Source of the DNA: Rebecca billardiae RCC1528 | Lineage: Eukaryota > Haptophyta | Direction: 5' to 3' | Assembly: GCA_965240325.2 (NCBI GenBank) | Contig: OZ251234.1 | Coordinates: forward strand, 1,054,001 to 1,118,000 | DNA length: 64,000 nucleotides | Part shown: positions 20,171-30,218 of the stretch, one piece after another | How positions within the stretch are numbered: the first letter of the stretch is position 1 | How the letters are laid out: each line of letters opens with the position of its first letter | Notes under the pieces: model-generated | The model's input: the letters and a program-made list of their open reading frames with translations, nothing else | What the model was told of the DNA's origin: nothing | The model's database searches: none | Program-made: the position numbers and the translations under genes

Positions 20171-22166
20171 AGAGAGGCGCTTGTGAGTTGCCGGAAAACA
20201 GGTTACCCGCCCGCCAGCGTTGCGGGAGGCCCGAGGGCGCTGGGCGGGCGAGGAAGTGCCGTGCAAAGGCGCGCACCGAGTGCGCCACGGGTGCCGGCCG
20301 GCCGCTGGTCTCGCCCTATCGCCTTCCGCCCTCCCCGAGCGCGCCTGCAGGTACCTCCGGACGCGCATTCGGCTTGCTCACTCGATCAGCTCACTCACAG
20401 CTGCCGGTCACGCAGCCGCGCGGCGGCCCCGCGCGACCTGAGGTCACCGCGGCCCAAAGTGTGCGTGCGCGCCGCGCCGGTGCCCTCGCGCCGGTGGCGT
20501 GGGCTGGCTGGCTGCTGGTCTCGCCCACGCGCCCCACTCACCCCAAGCGCGCAACGCCTGCGGGAAGCGCCGGCACCATACCGCTAGCTGACTACTGCCT
20601 GCACGTCGACGCCGTCGGCGCCGCGCCTCGATCGATCGTCGACTCGCAGACCGCGTTGCGACTCCGTCCGCGCCCGCGCGCAGGGTGGGAGATGCTGATG
20701 CAGGAGCAGATGCAGGACTCGGACGCCGAGCTGGAGTCGAGCGCCACGTTCCGCACCCACTGCTACGCATACGGCGCTCCTGCGCGAAGACTGGCCGTAC
20801 GGTGCTCGTGGTGCCGTCTGTCCGAGTCTTTGCGCGAACTACTTCGTTCGTCGGCTTGCTTGGAGATGATCTGATGAGAGATGCAAGGCGATCAATAGGC
20901 GGAATGAGCCCCGGGGTCGCGCGAGCTCGCCCACCTCGCCCGGCGCGCACGCCGACGCCGCCACCGCGGCTCGGCGGCCGGACTAATCTCGGCCCGCGGC
21001 GCGTGCCCGTCCCCCCGGCCGGGCGCACGCCGCCGCCGGGCGCCGCCGCCGCGCAGGCAGTGCACTCGGTGGACGAGGAGACGGCCCTGCTGCGCGCGGA
21101 GCGCTGCGCGCCGCGCGCTGCTCCTGCTGCGGTGCGCAGCAGTCCGCTCGTCCGCCCCGCGGGCTCGCCACGGAGCCGACGAGGCCGGACTAATCTCGGC
21201 CCGCCGGGCGCGTGCGTCGGGCAGCGTCGGCCCCCGGGCCGGCGGTGCGCGCCGCCGCCGCCGCCGCGCAGGCCGTGCACTCAGTGGATGAGGAGACGGC
21301 CCCGTGCGCAGACGAGGAGGTGCCCATCAGCGGCACACTTTACGCGCTGCGGCGGCGGCTGCGCGCATCATCGAGTTAGATTAGTTACCGTAGGCGCGGT
21401 GGCAGCAGCTCCGACTGCTCAGGCCCTCAGCTCAGGCGAACGCTAGGGGGTCCAAGCCAGCAGCCCACCGATTGGTGATATTTGACAACCATGCCATGTA
21501 GGCGTCTGATGAGCGTGACGCTTGCGGAGTCACCCTCAAATATGTCCCAGAGCCCAGCCCAGCCGCCAGAAGCACTAAAAACCGACTCCGCGTGTCGTCG
21601 CGCGGCCGCGCGCGCACGCAGCGGCGCCCGCTGTGTCACATAGAGATTCAGCCGAATGTTACCTACTTGTCATGGCAGCTAGATGACGATACGCGGTCGG
21701 ACTTACTTATTGACAAGCGCTGCCCTCTATCCAGAGGATTTTATGGTGAAAATACCGAAAAAGTGGGGCACAATGCTGTGCGCGTAGACGTCCATGAAAA
21801 ACGACTCCAAGATCGAGCACATTACCCATTTAATTATGGGAATGTACCCGCATATAAGCACCATGTTACCCACTATATATCGAATGCGGTTAATTTTGCC
21901 ATATGTATTCAAGTGAGTGTCTATACATGGGTACCTTGCTCACTACTTGCTGGGTCATCCGAATACGGAGTACGGCGGCGCCGAGACGGCTCATGCCACT
22001 GGACTCAGCACATCAGTGAGTGCCGGCCCGCGAACGCGGGCCTGATGCCGGTGGCGGGCTGCACGTGCTGCGGCACACGGCCAACTCCGCCACTAAACAT
22101 GCCGCCACCATCCCGGCGTGAGAGTCCTCTCCGCCGTCGAGGCTGGCGTGCGCAGACTAGCTCGCC
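20171..22166. other. Gene-poor region with local duplication
   Basis: A direct duplication is visible: CGGACTAATCTCGGCCCG and the downstream GCGCAGGC[AC]GTGCACTC[GA]GTGGA block occur near 20975-21090 and again near 21186-21300. The first copy encodes a protein-like stretch (AAAAQAVHSVDEETALLRAE), but no complete gene can be modelled. The 21650-21960 part is AT-rich and carries no recognisable gene. Confidence 0.45.
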
Positions 22167-22655
22167 ATGTGCCGGGCGGCTTCCTTACCCGTACTCAGGT
22201 GTCACCGGCACCGTCGCCGTTCGTCGTACCCCAGCCCACGCGAGGCCGCCGCCGGTCCACCTCTGCTGCGGCTACAGCGCTTGCAGTCGAGGCTGCTCCA
22301 GCTTACCTCTGACTCTGCGAGCTGCTCGGTGGCGAGCGTTGAGCTCTCTGCCTCCACTGCCGCGCCCAGCAGCACTCCTGCCCCGAGCATCATGCAGTCC
22401 GCGCGCTGCTCCAAGACGGCCGCCAACAGTGGCGCAGGCACTCCCGAGACGAAGACACGGTGTGCAGATGTGGCAGCGGTCATAGCGGAGCTTGGCGGCG
22501 CGCGTTTGCTCCGCAGCAAGCTTGACGTTCGTGACAAGGTGCACGCTCTTCGCCTCAGCGCAGCTCGGCTGCTGCATGCAGCCAAGCGGCACGCCAAGTG
22601 GCACAACAAACAAGCCGACACGTGCCGGCTGGAGCTTCTGGCGATACTACTGTGA
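22167..22655 (+). CDS. Hypothetical small protein or gene remnant
   Basis: Open frame of 162 codons. Only the last 75 residues look like real protein: TRCADVAAVIAELGGARLLR, KLDVRDKVHALRLSAARLLH and KRHAKWHNKQADTCRLELLA. The first half is low-complexity Ser/Arg/Leu. I recognise no family. It lies between two repeat ends (19578 and 24878), so it could be captured or degenerate sequence. The start is uncertain. Confidence 0.25.
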   Translation: MCRAASLPVLRCHRHRRRSSYPSPREAAAGPPLLRLQRLQSRLLQLTSDSASCSVASVELSASTAAPSSTPAPSIMQSARCSKTAANSGAGTPETKTRCADVAAVIAELGGARLLRSKLDVRDKVHALRLSAARLLHAAKRHAKWHNKQADTCRLELLAILL

Positions 22656-23469
22656 GCTGGAAGACAGGCCCCGCGCGTACACAGGGTCGCCGAGCTTGCT
22701 TACCACCCACGACTGCCGCGCACTCCCGTTTGCGAACGAGCGGCCAGCGATCGCGCGAGTGCATGCGCAGCGCGTGGGGAGGTGAGCACTGCACGCACCA
22801 GGCCGAGCGCCGGGGGGTCATTCATGCTCATCATGGACAAGCTAAACCAGGTGTAAACCAGCGCGCAGCGTGCACGCTTCACCTGAAACCGGGGCTGCGT
22901 TGTCCGCGCTCATCCGGATGAGAGTTCGAACGGCGCGCAGAGCGGGGCTGTGAAGTTCAAGATGTCCGGTGAGAGCGAGCTGCCAGCGATCATTTGGTCG
23001 ACCGCTGTCATGGTGGCCACCCTGACTCGCCCGCCCGCGCGCCTCTGACGCCAGAGCGCGCTCCGCCGCGCCGACGCGACGATGAAGTCCACCGCCCAGG
23101 CGTGCTACTCGCCCGATCTCGGGCTCGACCGTGCTCTGAACGGCCGCGGCCCGTGCTGCCGCAATTCGAGGCAACAATGTTCGGAAATGGTCACCGCGAA
23201 ATCGGTCAGTCGATTTTCGATTTTTAATTCCGCGGCTTGGACCCCCTACGAACGCTGAAGCTTGGCGATGACTCGCGAACTCAGTCATCAGGAAGTCAGT
23301 AGCTACATGTCCTAAGACAGACTCGCCGCCTGAGCCATATTGAAAGCGGTTAAATAAACAGTTCTGCTAACGATCCTTCGATCAAGCTCAATAGCAATCT
23401 CATCATCTATAGAATCTTTATACTGACCAAGGGGGTTCAATCAGAACTGCGCGCCCTTCAATCGAATAT

Positions 23470-23775
23470 CATGAACGGTACGGAAACTGACTTTGTGCCT
23501 CAGATCACAAATGTGCCCGTCCTAATCGTACGACGTGCGTTAAGTTTTGTCGCAACATGGGGGTATGGGGGTAATCAGGGACGATTTGTTGTTGTTCGGT
23601 CTTTCACACCCGCGCCTTTTACCCCCTAATACTGAAAGATACTGACTTTGCGCACGCGCTCCTCCTAATCGTTCGTGCGTTAAGTTTCGTCGCGCAATCA
23701 TGGCCCGTTGCTGCTTGGTCTTTCACACCCTCGCCTTTTACCCCCTATGGGGGTAATACTGAAAGATACTATAAT
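23470..23775. repeat. Diverged tandem repeat, two units of about 150 bp
   Basis: Each unit runs ACTTTG, CCTAATCGT, GTGCGTTAAGTTT[TC]GTCGC, GGTCTTTCACACCC and CGCCTTTTACCCCCT, and ends in AATACTGAAAGATACT. The second unit carries an extra ATGGGGGT palindromic partner of the ACCCCCTAT motif. The DNA is intergenic and AT-richer. Confidence 0.75.
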
Positions 23776-23962
23776 AGTTAATGATGAGGCCGGCCAGGTT
23801 CGTTCGCGAACGACCACTTATGAACGACGATATAATAAACTTCTCAAGCTCAATAGCAATATATCTCTATAAAAACATCTGACCCGCGCGCCCTCCAATC
23901 AAAAGCAGCATATACTTTACGACGATTGATGATCGTCGTCGGCAGCAAAAGTCCGTTGGCCC

Positions 23963-24667
23963 TTGAGCCGGGACGCCATGCTCGAACAGAGTGCCGAACA
24001 GATGGGCAACGTCGACGAGTTCCCCGTGACGGCAGAAGAGGCCGCGCTCCTCGTGGCAGCGATAGAGGAGTACGAGCGGGTCGACGAGTTCCGTGACCCT
24101 GTACTCGACGCAGCCATGCTTGCAATCCCTGACGACCAGGTGGAGTGGCCGTGCGCTCTTCACCAATGCGCTCGCTCTCCCGACGGCCGGTCGACATCGG
24201 CAACGCCGGTGCAGCACGAGTCTGCCGAGTCCACGCCGCCCGACCAGCAAATCCCTGCTGCCAAGAGCTTCTCGCGCAGCTCGCGGCGCGGTCTCACGCT
24301 CGGCGTCGACACGAGCCGTGAGGAGTCGAGCGTTTCAAGGCCGGTCGACGAGCAGGCGATCATCCGGCAGCTCGACGCAAACGAGTCGCGCGCGCAGCAG
24401 CCTGCTCAGCCACCCCTGCCCACCATCGTCTGGCCGCAGCAGCAGCTCGCTCTGCCGGGTGGCGGCAACGGGATGTTTGGCATCTGTCTGTTCCCACAGC
24501 CGCCCGCCGGTTTACCAGACCGTTCTTCGTGCGGCGGTGTCTTGAGGCGACACCTCGCAACCTCGGGCTGGAGGACTAGCCAGCCAGTGTGGGCGTGCGC
24601 CCCCGGGCGGCATCGGCCGCCGAGTTGCAGGCAAGCCGACGTGCCGCTGCGAGCCGGAGCCTCATGA
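23963..24667 (+). CDS. Hypothetical acidic protein
   Basis: Open frame of 234 codons. The N-terminal 70 residues are plausible acidic helical protein: MLEQSAEQMGNVDEFPVTAE, EEAALLVAAIEEYERVDEF and AAMLAIPDDQVEW. A Ser/Pro/Gln-rich middle and an unstructured C-terminus follow. No domain is recognised. Codon composition is closer to that of genes here than to the shadow frames. It may instead be a fragment with introns I cannot place. Confidence 0.35.
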   Translation: MSRDAMLEQSAEQMGNVDEFPVTAEEAALLVAAIEEYERVDEFRDPVLDAAMLAIPDDQVEWPCALHQCARSPDGRSTSATPVQHESAESTPPDQQIPAAKSFSRSSRRGLTLGVDTSREESSVSRPVDEQAIIRQLDANESRAQQPAQPPLPTIVWPQQQLALPGGGNGMFGICLFPQPPAGLPDRSSCGGVLRRHLATSGWRTSQPVWACAPGRHRPPSCRQADVPLRAGAS

Positions 24668-24817
24668 CGTTCATGCGGTCGGCGGACTCGGGCTATCGGC
24701 GACAGACCCGCTCACGGCCCGCCGGCCCGGCCCCGGTCGGCGGCAACCCGCGCGGCAACTGAGTTGGCAGCTCAGGCGAACTGTTACACATGCCAGACTG
24801 AGACAGCAGCCGACGGA

Positions 24818-24878
24818 GGGTGCACCGCGGGCCTCTAACTACGTTGGTTCTACGGAAGGACCGCGGAACGCGGTCATA
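24818..24878 (-). mobile_element. Left end of the dispersed repeat family, reverse orientation
   Basis: GCACCGCGGGCCTCTAACTA, then GGTTCTACGGAAGGACCGCG and GAACGCGGTCAT: the inverse of the left ends of copies A-C. It abuts TATATATA and a long microsatellite, as the other left ends abut AT-rich sequence. Confidence 0.6.
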
Positions 24879-24932
24879 TATATATGCAATATGTATATAT
24901 ATGTATATATATATGTATATATGTATGTGTGA

Positions 24933-25028
<96 letters not shown>

Positions 25029-25059
25029 TGTGTCTAGATCTAGATCTAGATCTAGAGAC

Positions 25060-25113
<54 letters not shown>

Positions 25114-25149
25114 AGAGAGAGAGACGGAGAGAGAGAGAGAGAGAGAGAG

Positions 25150-25191
<42 letters not shown>
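24876..25191. repeat. Compound microsatellite TA, (TG)n, TCTAGA, (GA)n
   Basis: A TATATG-rich start is followed by about 49 TG units (to about 25027) and four overlapping TCTAGA units. (GA)n tracts then run to 25191, interrupted by ACTA and CGG. Peptides such as poly-Cys-Val or Arg-Glu repeats here are artefacts. Confidence 0.97.
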
Positions 25192-25194
<3 letters not shown>

Positions 25195-25421
25195 GCTTAG
25201 CAGTAATACACTCTGCTGTAAAGGTTACCGTACCGTAACAGGCGTAGCTGACCTATAGCAACGCTGGTACCAGCTAACTCTAATTAGTACTAGTTTATAT
25301 AAAAGTTTAATTTTAAATTAAATATCTACGGCCGCCCCGTGTATTCCGGAATCGGAATGGGACAGTCTGAAAGGCTGCCGCGCCGCCAACATGAACATGA
25401 AGAGTGCCGCATCTGACAGCC

Positions 25422-26567
25422 TCATGAGGCCAGGAGCTCGCCATCGTCCGGGAAGCTCTGGTCGATCCGAAGCTTGACCTGAAAGAACGTCACGCGCAAA
25501 GGCTTCACGTCATCCTCATCGACACCGCCGTCGGGCTGGGTGCCAGACGCATCTGCGCCGGTTGGGCGCTGCCCTAGGAGCGGGCCCGGGCTGGCGCGCG
25601 CGCTGTGCGAGTCCGTCGTGCTGCTCACGATCGCGGCGGGAGCCTCGTCACCCGCTGGTGGCGCCGATTCGTCAGCCGTGAGGTCGACTGGACGAGCGCT
25701 CGTGGCATCACGGGTGACAGGCCGTGCGCTGGAGCCATCGATCGCAACCATGCGGGTTGCTGCTTGGCGATCGACGCTTCGCCGCACCCAGCCAAGTAGC
25801 GTCTGCTGCGAGCCACAGCGCGCCCGGTTGGCCGCTGCTCGTCGCATGTCTCGCCAATGCGCCCCGGCCGGGCCCTCTGGCGACGCCTGACAGTGCTCCG
25901 GCCACTGGCCGCACCGCACAGCTGGCGTGTCGCACACCCAGCAGTAGCAATTGGCGCAGGTCCGCTCGGCCGTGTCCGGGCTGAAGGGGCACACAAGGCA
26001 CAGATGGCGCGGGTGCGGAGCAAGCACCATGATGCTGTCCGCGGCATGACCCGTCGCGACGACGCACACACCCTCATCATCCTCCGCGCACGTGTCGGCG
26101 GCCGTGGTTTTCTCGACCCCACCGCTTGCCGCTGCCAGCGATGGGCGCGATGGCGGCGTCCCATGCTCGAAGGCCTGCCCCGTGCCCCCCGCATGCGCAG
26201 CTGAGTCCCGCTCCATGAGCTCCCGGATCTTGGCGCTCAGCTTGCGCGTCGCTCTCTCGCCCAGCTTGCCGTGCATGAAGTTGGAGACGGTGGCCCCAGA
26301 GGTCTGCAGCTCCGCCGCCAGCCACAGCTGCTTGCGATTCTTACTCTGAAGCCACGCCTTGACGTCGCCGGACGCGACCTCGCGCTGGCGTTGCGGGCCA
26401 ACGCCGAGGTGCGTCATCGGGGGCACGACGAGGGCCGATAGCCGACGAAAGGACCAACCGCCAGCGGCAGACAAGGATTGCCGCCACGGATCGCGCTTCC
26501 CAGTCCGGCAAGCCCTGGTTGCTGCGGCAGGCGGCAGCAGCGGGACTGGAGGACGGCCTTCCACCAT
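25422..26567 (-). CDS. Cys-cluster protein with N-terminal helical DNA-binding-like segment
   Basis: 381 aa from the outer Met; an internal Met at 26417 (MTHLGVGPQRQ, 331 aa) may be the true start, because the first 50 residues are low-complexity. Residues about 70-120 (DVKAWLQSKNRKQLWLAAEL, SGATVSNFMHGKLGERATRK) resemble a helix-turn-helix. Near residues 185-225 is a Cys/His cluster, HPRHLCLVCPFSP and CANCYCWVCDTPAVRCGQW, then HCQA and HW. This is similar in form to an uncharacterised plant family carrying a CxxCYCYVCD motif, and probably binds zinc. ARPVDLTADES is a possible SUMO-interacting motif. The protein may be nuclear and regulatory; no specific role can be assigned. It is divergent from the lumenal protein gene. 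Confidence 0.65.
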   Translation of the reverse strand: MVEGRPPVPLLPPAAATRACRTGKRDPWRQSLSAAGGWSFRRLSALVVPPMTHLGVGPQRQREVASGDVKAWLQSKNRKQLWLAAELQTSGATVSNFMHGKLGERATRKLSAKIRELMERDSAAHAGGTGQAFEHGTPPSRPSLAAASGGVEKTTAADTCAEDDEGVCVVATGHAADSIMVLAPHPRHLCLVCPFSPDTAERTCANCYCWVCDTPAVRCGQWPEHCQASPEGPAGAHWRDMRRAAANRARCGSQQTLLGWVRRSVDRQAATRMVAIDGSSARPVTRDATSARPVDLTADESAPPAGDEAPAAIVSSTTDSHSARASPGPLLGQRPTGADASGTQPDGGVDEDDVKPLRVTFFQVKLRIDQSFPDDGELLAS

Positions 26568-26631
26568 CTTGGCCGCTTGCGCAGCCGCTTAATTTTGAGG
26601 CCGCCGGACGGAGCCTCGACGTGCATCGACG

Positions 26632-27336
26632 ATGCTGGCGATCTCGGCGATCGCGATCGCCGCCCTGTCCAATGGCGCGAAGCCGACGAGGAGCGCCTCC
26701 ATGCTGATCGCTCCCAAAGTGCCGACGAGCTCCTCGACGCTGGCCACCTCCATCGAGGTCCGCCGGCGTGCACTTCTGGCCAGCTCGTTCGGCTTGCTCG
26801 CCTCCCCGCTTGTCGCCGACGCCAAGTACGGTGACGAGCCCAAGTTCGAGATGCCCAGACAGGCCGAGTCCACGCTGGGCTCTCGCGCGCAAGAAAGTGG
26901 CTCGCGGCCGGTGTGGGATCTCGAGGCGGCTCGGCTCGCAGGAGAGGCGCTGGAACAGAAGAAGAAGAAGGTCGTTTCCGAATGGGTCGACCTGGAGGCG
27001 AGGGTGGATAAGCAACTCGCGAAGGGGCAGCTGCAAGAGGTGCAGAGCACGCTGGGCCTCAAGATGGCCACGATTAAGACCAACATGCGCGACACCGCGC
27101 GCGCGATGAACGGGGGAGACAACATCGTGTACAGGGAGGGATCGCGCGACCAGCCAGTCTTTGATTACAACATTGGCACGTACGAACTGACCGCTGAGGC
27201 AAAGCGTGCAGAGGACGTGTTCGCTGAAATCAATCGCCTCAGCGTGGCTGCTGGCCTACGGGACACAGATACGGCAGCCGACGCATGGGCGAAGAGCAAG
27301 CAGGCTTTCAAGGCCTACCAGGAGGGCCTGCTGTGA
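26632..27336 (+). CDS. Predicted thylakoid-lumen protein with twin-arginine signal
   Basis: 234 aa, single exon. The N-terminus looks tripartite: a short hydrophobic start (MLAISAIAIAAL), a Ser/Thr/Lys-rich transit-like stretch, then EVRRRALLASSFGLLASPLV with ADA before KYGDEPK. The last part is a classic Tat lumenal signal with an AxA cleavage site. The mature part, about 165 residues, is helical and charged (LAGEALEQKKKKVVSEWVDL, LGLKMATIKTNMRDTARAMN, AEDVFAEINRLSVAAGLRD). That fits a small four-helix lumenal protein, like extrinsic photosystem II subunits of the red lineage (PsbQ'/Psb31 type). That comparison is only structural by eye; the family is not identified. Confidence 0.7.
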   Translation: MLAISAIAIAALSNGAKPTRSASMLIAPKVPTSSSTLATSIEVRRRALLASSFGLLASPLVADAKYGDEPKFEMPRQAESTLGSRAQESGSRPVWDLEAARLAGEALEQKKKKVVSEWVDLEARVDKQLAKGQLQEVQSTLGLKMATIKTNMRDTARAMNGGDNIVYREGSRDQPVFDYNIGTYELTAEAKRAEDVFAEINRLSVAAGLRDTDTAADAWAKSKQAFKAYQEGLL

Positions 27337-27477
27337 GTGACCTGGAACGGCCTGCCGCCTGCGAAACGGGCGGGCCAGTCGCGCCGCAGTCACTGAGTCT
27401 GACTATGCAGTCTGCTCGGCCTGCTGGTGCTGGCCGGCGGGCGCCGCACCCTGCAGGTCCTCGAGGCGTCATGGCGT

Positions 27478-27524
27478 CCCAGCAAAAACCGACGGCTTAG
27501 TGAATGCCGTCGGTTTTTGCTGGG
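27478..27524. other. Perfect 19-bp inverted repeat (hairpin)
   Basis: Arms 27478-27496 and 27506-27524 are exact inverse complements (core CAGCAAAAACCGACGGC), around a 9-nt loop, ttagtgaat. The hairpin lies about 140 bp downstream of the stop of the lumenal protein gene, so it may be in its 3' UTR. Confidence 0.9.
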
Positions 27525-29086
27525 CGGGCAGGGGCGGCACGCGCGCCCATGGCGTGCTCGTCGCGCCGACTCCGCCGTGGCGTTCAGCCGGTTCGGAGCG
27601 CGGACTCCGCGGAGCAGTCGTTTCCTTAGTCTAAAGCCTTAGTCCGGGCCGTGCCGAGCGTGCCGTTTTGCAGGTCTCTCACTCTCTGCGCGTCACGGGG
27701 GCAAGGCTTCACAAGTTCACTTGCGGCAAGGGCGGCCGGCAGCGCGGATTCCGCGGTGTCGACGAGGCCGCGGTTGCTACACGAACCGACGGGGGCTGAC
27801 CAGTCCGCGGCATAAGTTCCGCGCGGTACTCGGTCCGTACGCACTCAGTGACGGTACGCAGTCGCAGACTGACGTCGGAGTGTCTGAGTCACTCACTGAG
27901 TGACCGCCCCCGGCCCCACTGTCGGTCATAAGGTCACCGTCAGGAGATATACCGTCACCGTCGAGTATAGTTAGCTACCGCATGTCAGCCCGACTCCGTG
28001 TGACACTCGGAGTCTATAGTCGTACGCCTCGTCACGGTAACCGCGGAGTAATTCCGCGTGTCACCGTATCAGTGAATATCAGTAACCGAGCTCAAAATCA
28101 GTCAGCTAGCCGCTAGCTACCGGCCGGCCGATTGTAGGCCGGGCCGATTAATGTGGCCGCCAGGCCGCCCAGGCGGCCCCTTGCCCTTGCCCTTGGACGA
28201 TATGACGGCCAGATGCCGATGTCAGATCATCAGCCACACCTCCGAATCATAGGTTCAGACGATTCAATAAGACTGACAGCCCCGAATTAGACGGGACACG
28301 CGGGTGAGCCCGCGGGGCCTGCGCCGACATAGTCGGAGGCACTTCATAATACATCTCACAGTGCGGGCCCGCGGCCGCGGGCCGCCGAATGGCGAATCGC
28401 GTCGCGCCGCAGGCCCGAACGGTTCACGAGCGGCATTCCGCCGTTTGGACGGCAACTCCGTTCGAAAACGGCGGGCCCGGTTCGACCGGCCCCGCCGTCC
28501 GTCGCGGTCCTGAGGCAGGGGGCATCGTGTTATAAGTGTCCGGGGTCTGAAACGCCTCCGGGCGTGAGTGCCACTTTGGCGCCGACCGGATCAATGCAAG
28601 TCCCGGAGGGTGCCCGCGCGCTTGGTGGGCGCGGTGTGGTCGAGCACGCGCAGGCCGTCGTCATCGTCGGGTGTCTATCAGGTGATGAGGCGACCTAATC
28701 GCGGATTGATCATCCTTCAGACTATTCTGAGTAGTGCTAGAGTCATAAATCATCATCAATCACCGAGGAGATCGCGATCCAAACTATAGTCATAATATCT
28801 TATACAAAAAACCAAAGGAGTAGGTCGATACTATCTCCCAATTCATCAGAACTATTTTCATCGGTTTGAGGTTCATTGCGCTAACCCATTGTTACTGGCC
28901 TCTACCTGCGGTTAAAATGTACAGTGTAACCAAGTCGTGAAGTTACTGTGCTGTACCTACCACTTGCACCTTTTTTGTAGATTCCAATTGCCGTCGGGCA
29001 ACTTGTAATTACTTGCACCACGCAGCAGCAACGAATCTGTGGCAGTAGTGAGTAGCGACTCCAACCGCGCCAAATTCATCTAAACC
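27525..29086. other. Intergenic region, no gene seen
   Basis: No frame with protein-like text was found. The 27900-28260 part contains repeated GTCACCGT/TCAGTGA-type short motifs. The 28700-29086 part is AT-rich and may hold the promoter and 5' UTR of the following gene. Confidence 0.55.
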
Positions 29087-29258
29087 ATGTCGCTCTTGAA
29101 CTGCCTATTCATGCCTAACTTGAAAAAGCGTCGCTTCAACCATCGGGCCAAAATTTTGCCGCGGCAGGATTCAACCTCGATTCTATCTTGTGACCTTGTG
29201 AGTGTGTGTGGGTGGAGCAACAGGGGAACGACTTCTCAGCCCGGGCTGATCCCCTATC

Positions 29259-30128
29259 GTGCCCCTCTACGTGAACACCGGCGGCGTAGCCCTCTCACAA
29301 AGAGTGGACGCGCCCAGGCAGGTGGCGGGCAGCATCATGTACGTACCGGTCGAGCTCCCGGCGGGCTACACCCACGGCGAGCTCTCCGGGCCTCCGCCGG
29401 GCCCGCAGGCATACCCACAGCCCGCACAGGCCGCGGCTCCGCTCACTGCCATGCCCGCGTCGTATCCACCCGCATCGCATCAGCCGCAGCTGACGCTCAA
29501 GCCTCCGCCCACGTACACGCTCGCAGTCCCGCCGGCGGCACAACCGTTCCCGGTGCAGCCGTACGCGTACGCCCCGCAGCCGATCGCGGCGTATTCGTAT
29601 CCGGCGCAGCCGTACTCGTCGCAGCCGTACTACCATCAGCTCGTGCCAGCGGTACCGCCTCTGCCGACGAGGCCGCATCCGATCCCGCCGGCGATCGCTG
29701 CGCAACCTCCGATGCCGCACCACCACCACCAACCACTTCTTCTCCAAGGCTTCCCTGGCGCGGCGGCGGCGCCGCCGCCGCCCGTGGCCGCGAGTGCCCC
29801 GCCGTACGACCCTGCCTACACAGCACGCGGCCCCACGTGGGCCGTTGACACGGGCTACGTGCCCGCGGGCGCGATGCCGCCGCCCCACAAGGTCGTGTAC
29901 GTCACCAACATGCACGCCTTCCCGCAGCTCGGGTACCGGCGCCGCATCGGCCGTATGAAGGCGGACAAGGGCAACTGCGCAAAGTGCGGCTCGCGCAAGC
30001 GTGGGTTTGGGACCGGCTACTGCATCAACAAGGACTGTCGCATGCGGAGCACTCAGCCTTCGGATGCCGGAAGCATGCCCCCGGCTGCCGCGACGCAGCA
30101 GTGCGTGGAAGTCGGTGTGGGTGTGTGA
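29259..30128 (+). CDS. Pro/Tyr-rich protein with C-terminal zinc-ribbon-like motif
   Basis: 289 aa from MPLYVNTGGVALSQRV. Residues 25-205 are disordered and rich in Pro, Gln, Ala and Tyr, with YPAQPYSSQPYYHQL and a HHHHQ run. The C-terminus is compact: QLGYRRRIGRMKADKGNCAK, then CGSRKRGFGTGYCINKDC. This gives a CxxC-x11-CxxxxC pattern that could bind one zinc ion. Basic residues between the cysteine pairs suggest nucleic-acid binding. I do not recognise the family. An upstream frame beginning at 29087 (MSLLNCLFMPNLKKRRFNHR) ends at CTT|GTGAGTGTG and could be a first exon, but the join is uncertain. Confidence 0.6.
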   Translation: MPLYVNTGGVALSQRVDAPRQVAGSIMYVPVELPAGYTHGELSGPPPGPQAYPQPAQAAAPLTAMPASYPPASHQPQLTLKPPPTYTLAVPPAAQPFPVQPYAYAPQPIAAYSYPAQPYSSQPYYHQLVPAVPPLPTRPHPIPPAIAAQPPMPHHHHQPLLLQGFPGAAAAPPPPVAASAPPYDPAYTARGPTWAVDTGYVPAGAMPPPHKVVYVTNMHAFPQLGYRRRIGRMKADKGNCAKCGSRKRGFGTGYCINKDCRMRSTQPSDAGSMPPAAATQQCVEVGVGV

Positions 30129-30218
30129 GTACGCAGACACGGCACACGCTGAGCCCGCGGCTCCGACTCTTCCCGTGTGACAATGTGCCTCGTTCATCTT
30201 GAACATGCCCCCCCTGAG

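Noticed and set aside
24884-25258. Frame of Tyr-Ile, Cys-Val and Arg-Glu repeats
   Set aside because: Translation of the TA/TG/GA compound microsatellite.
29160-29195. tRNA-like B-box (GGTTGAATCC on the minus strand)
   Set aside because: One base short of the consensus, and no matching A-box, acceptor stem or cloverleaf could be built.
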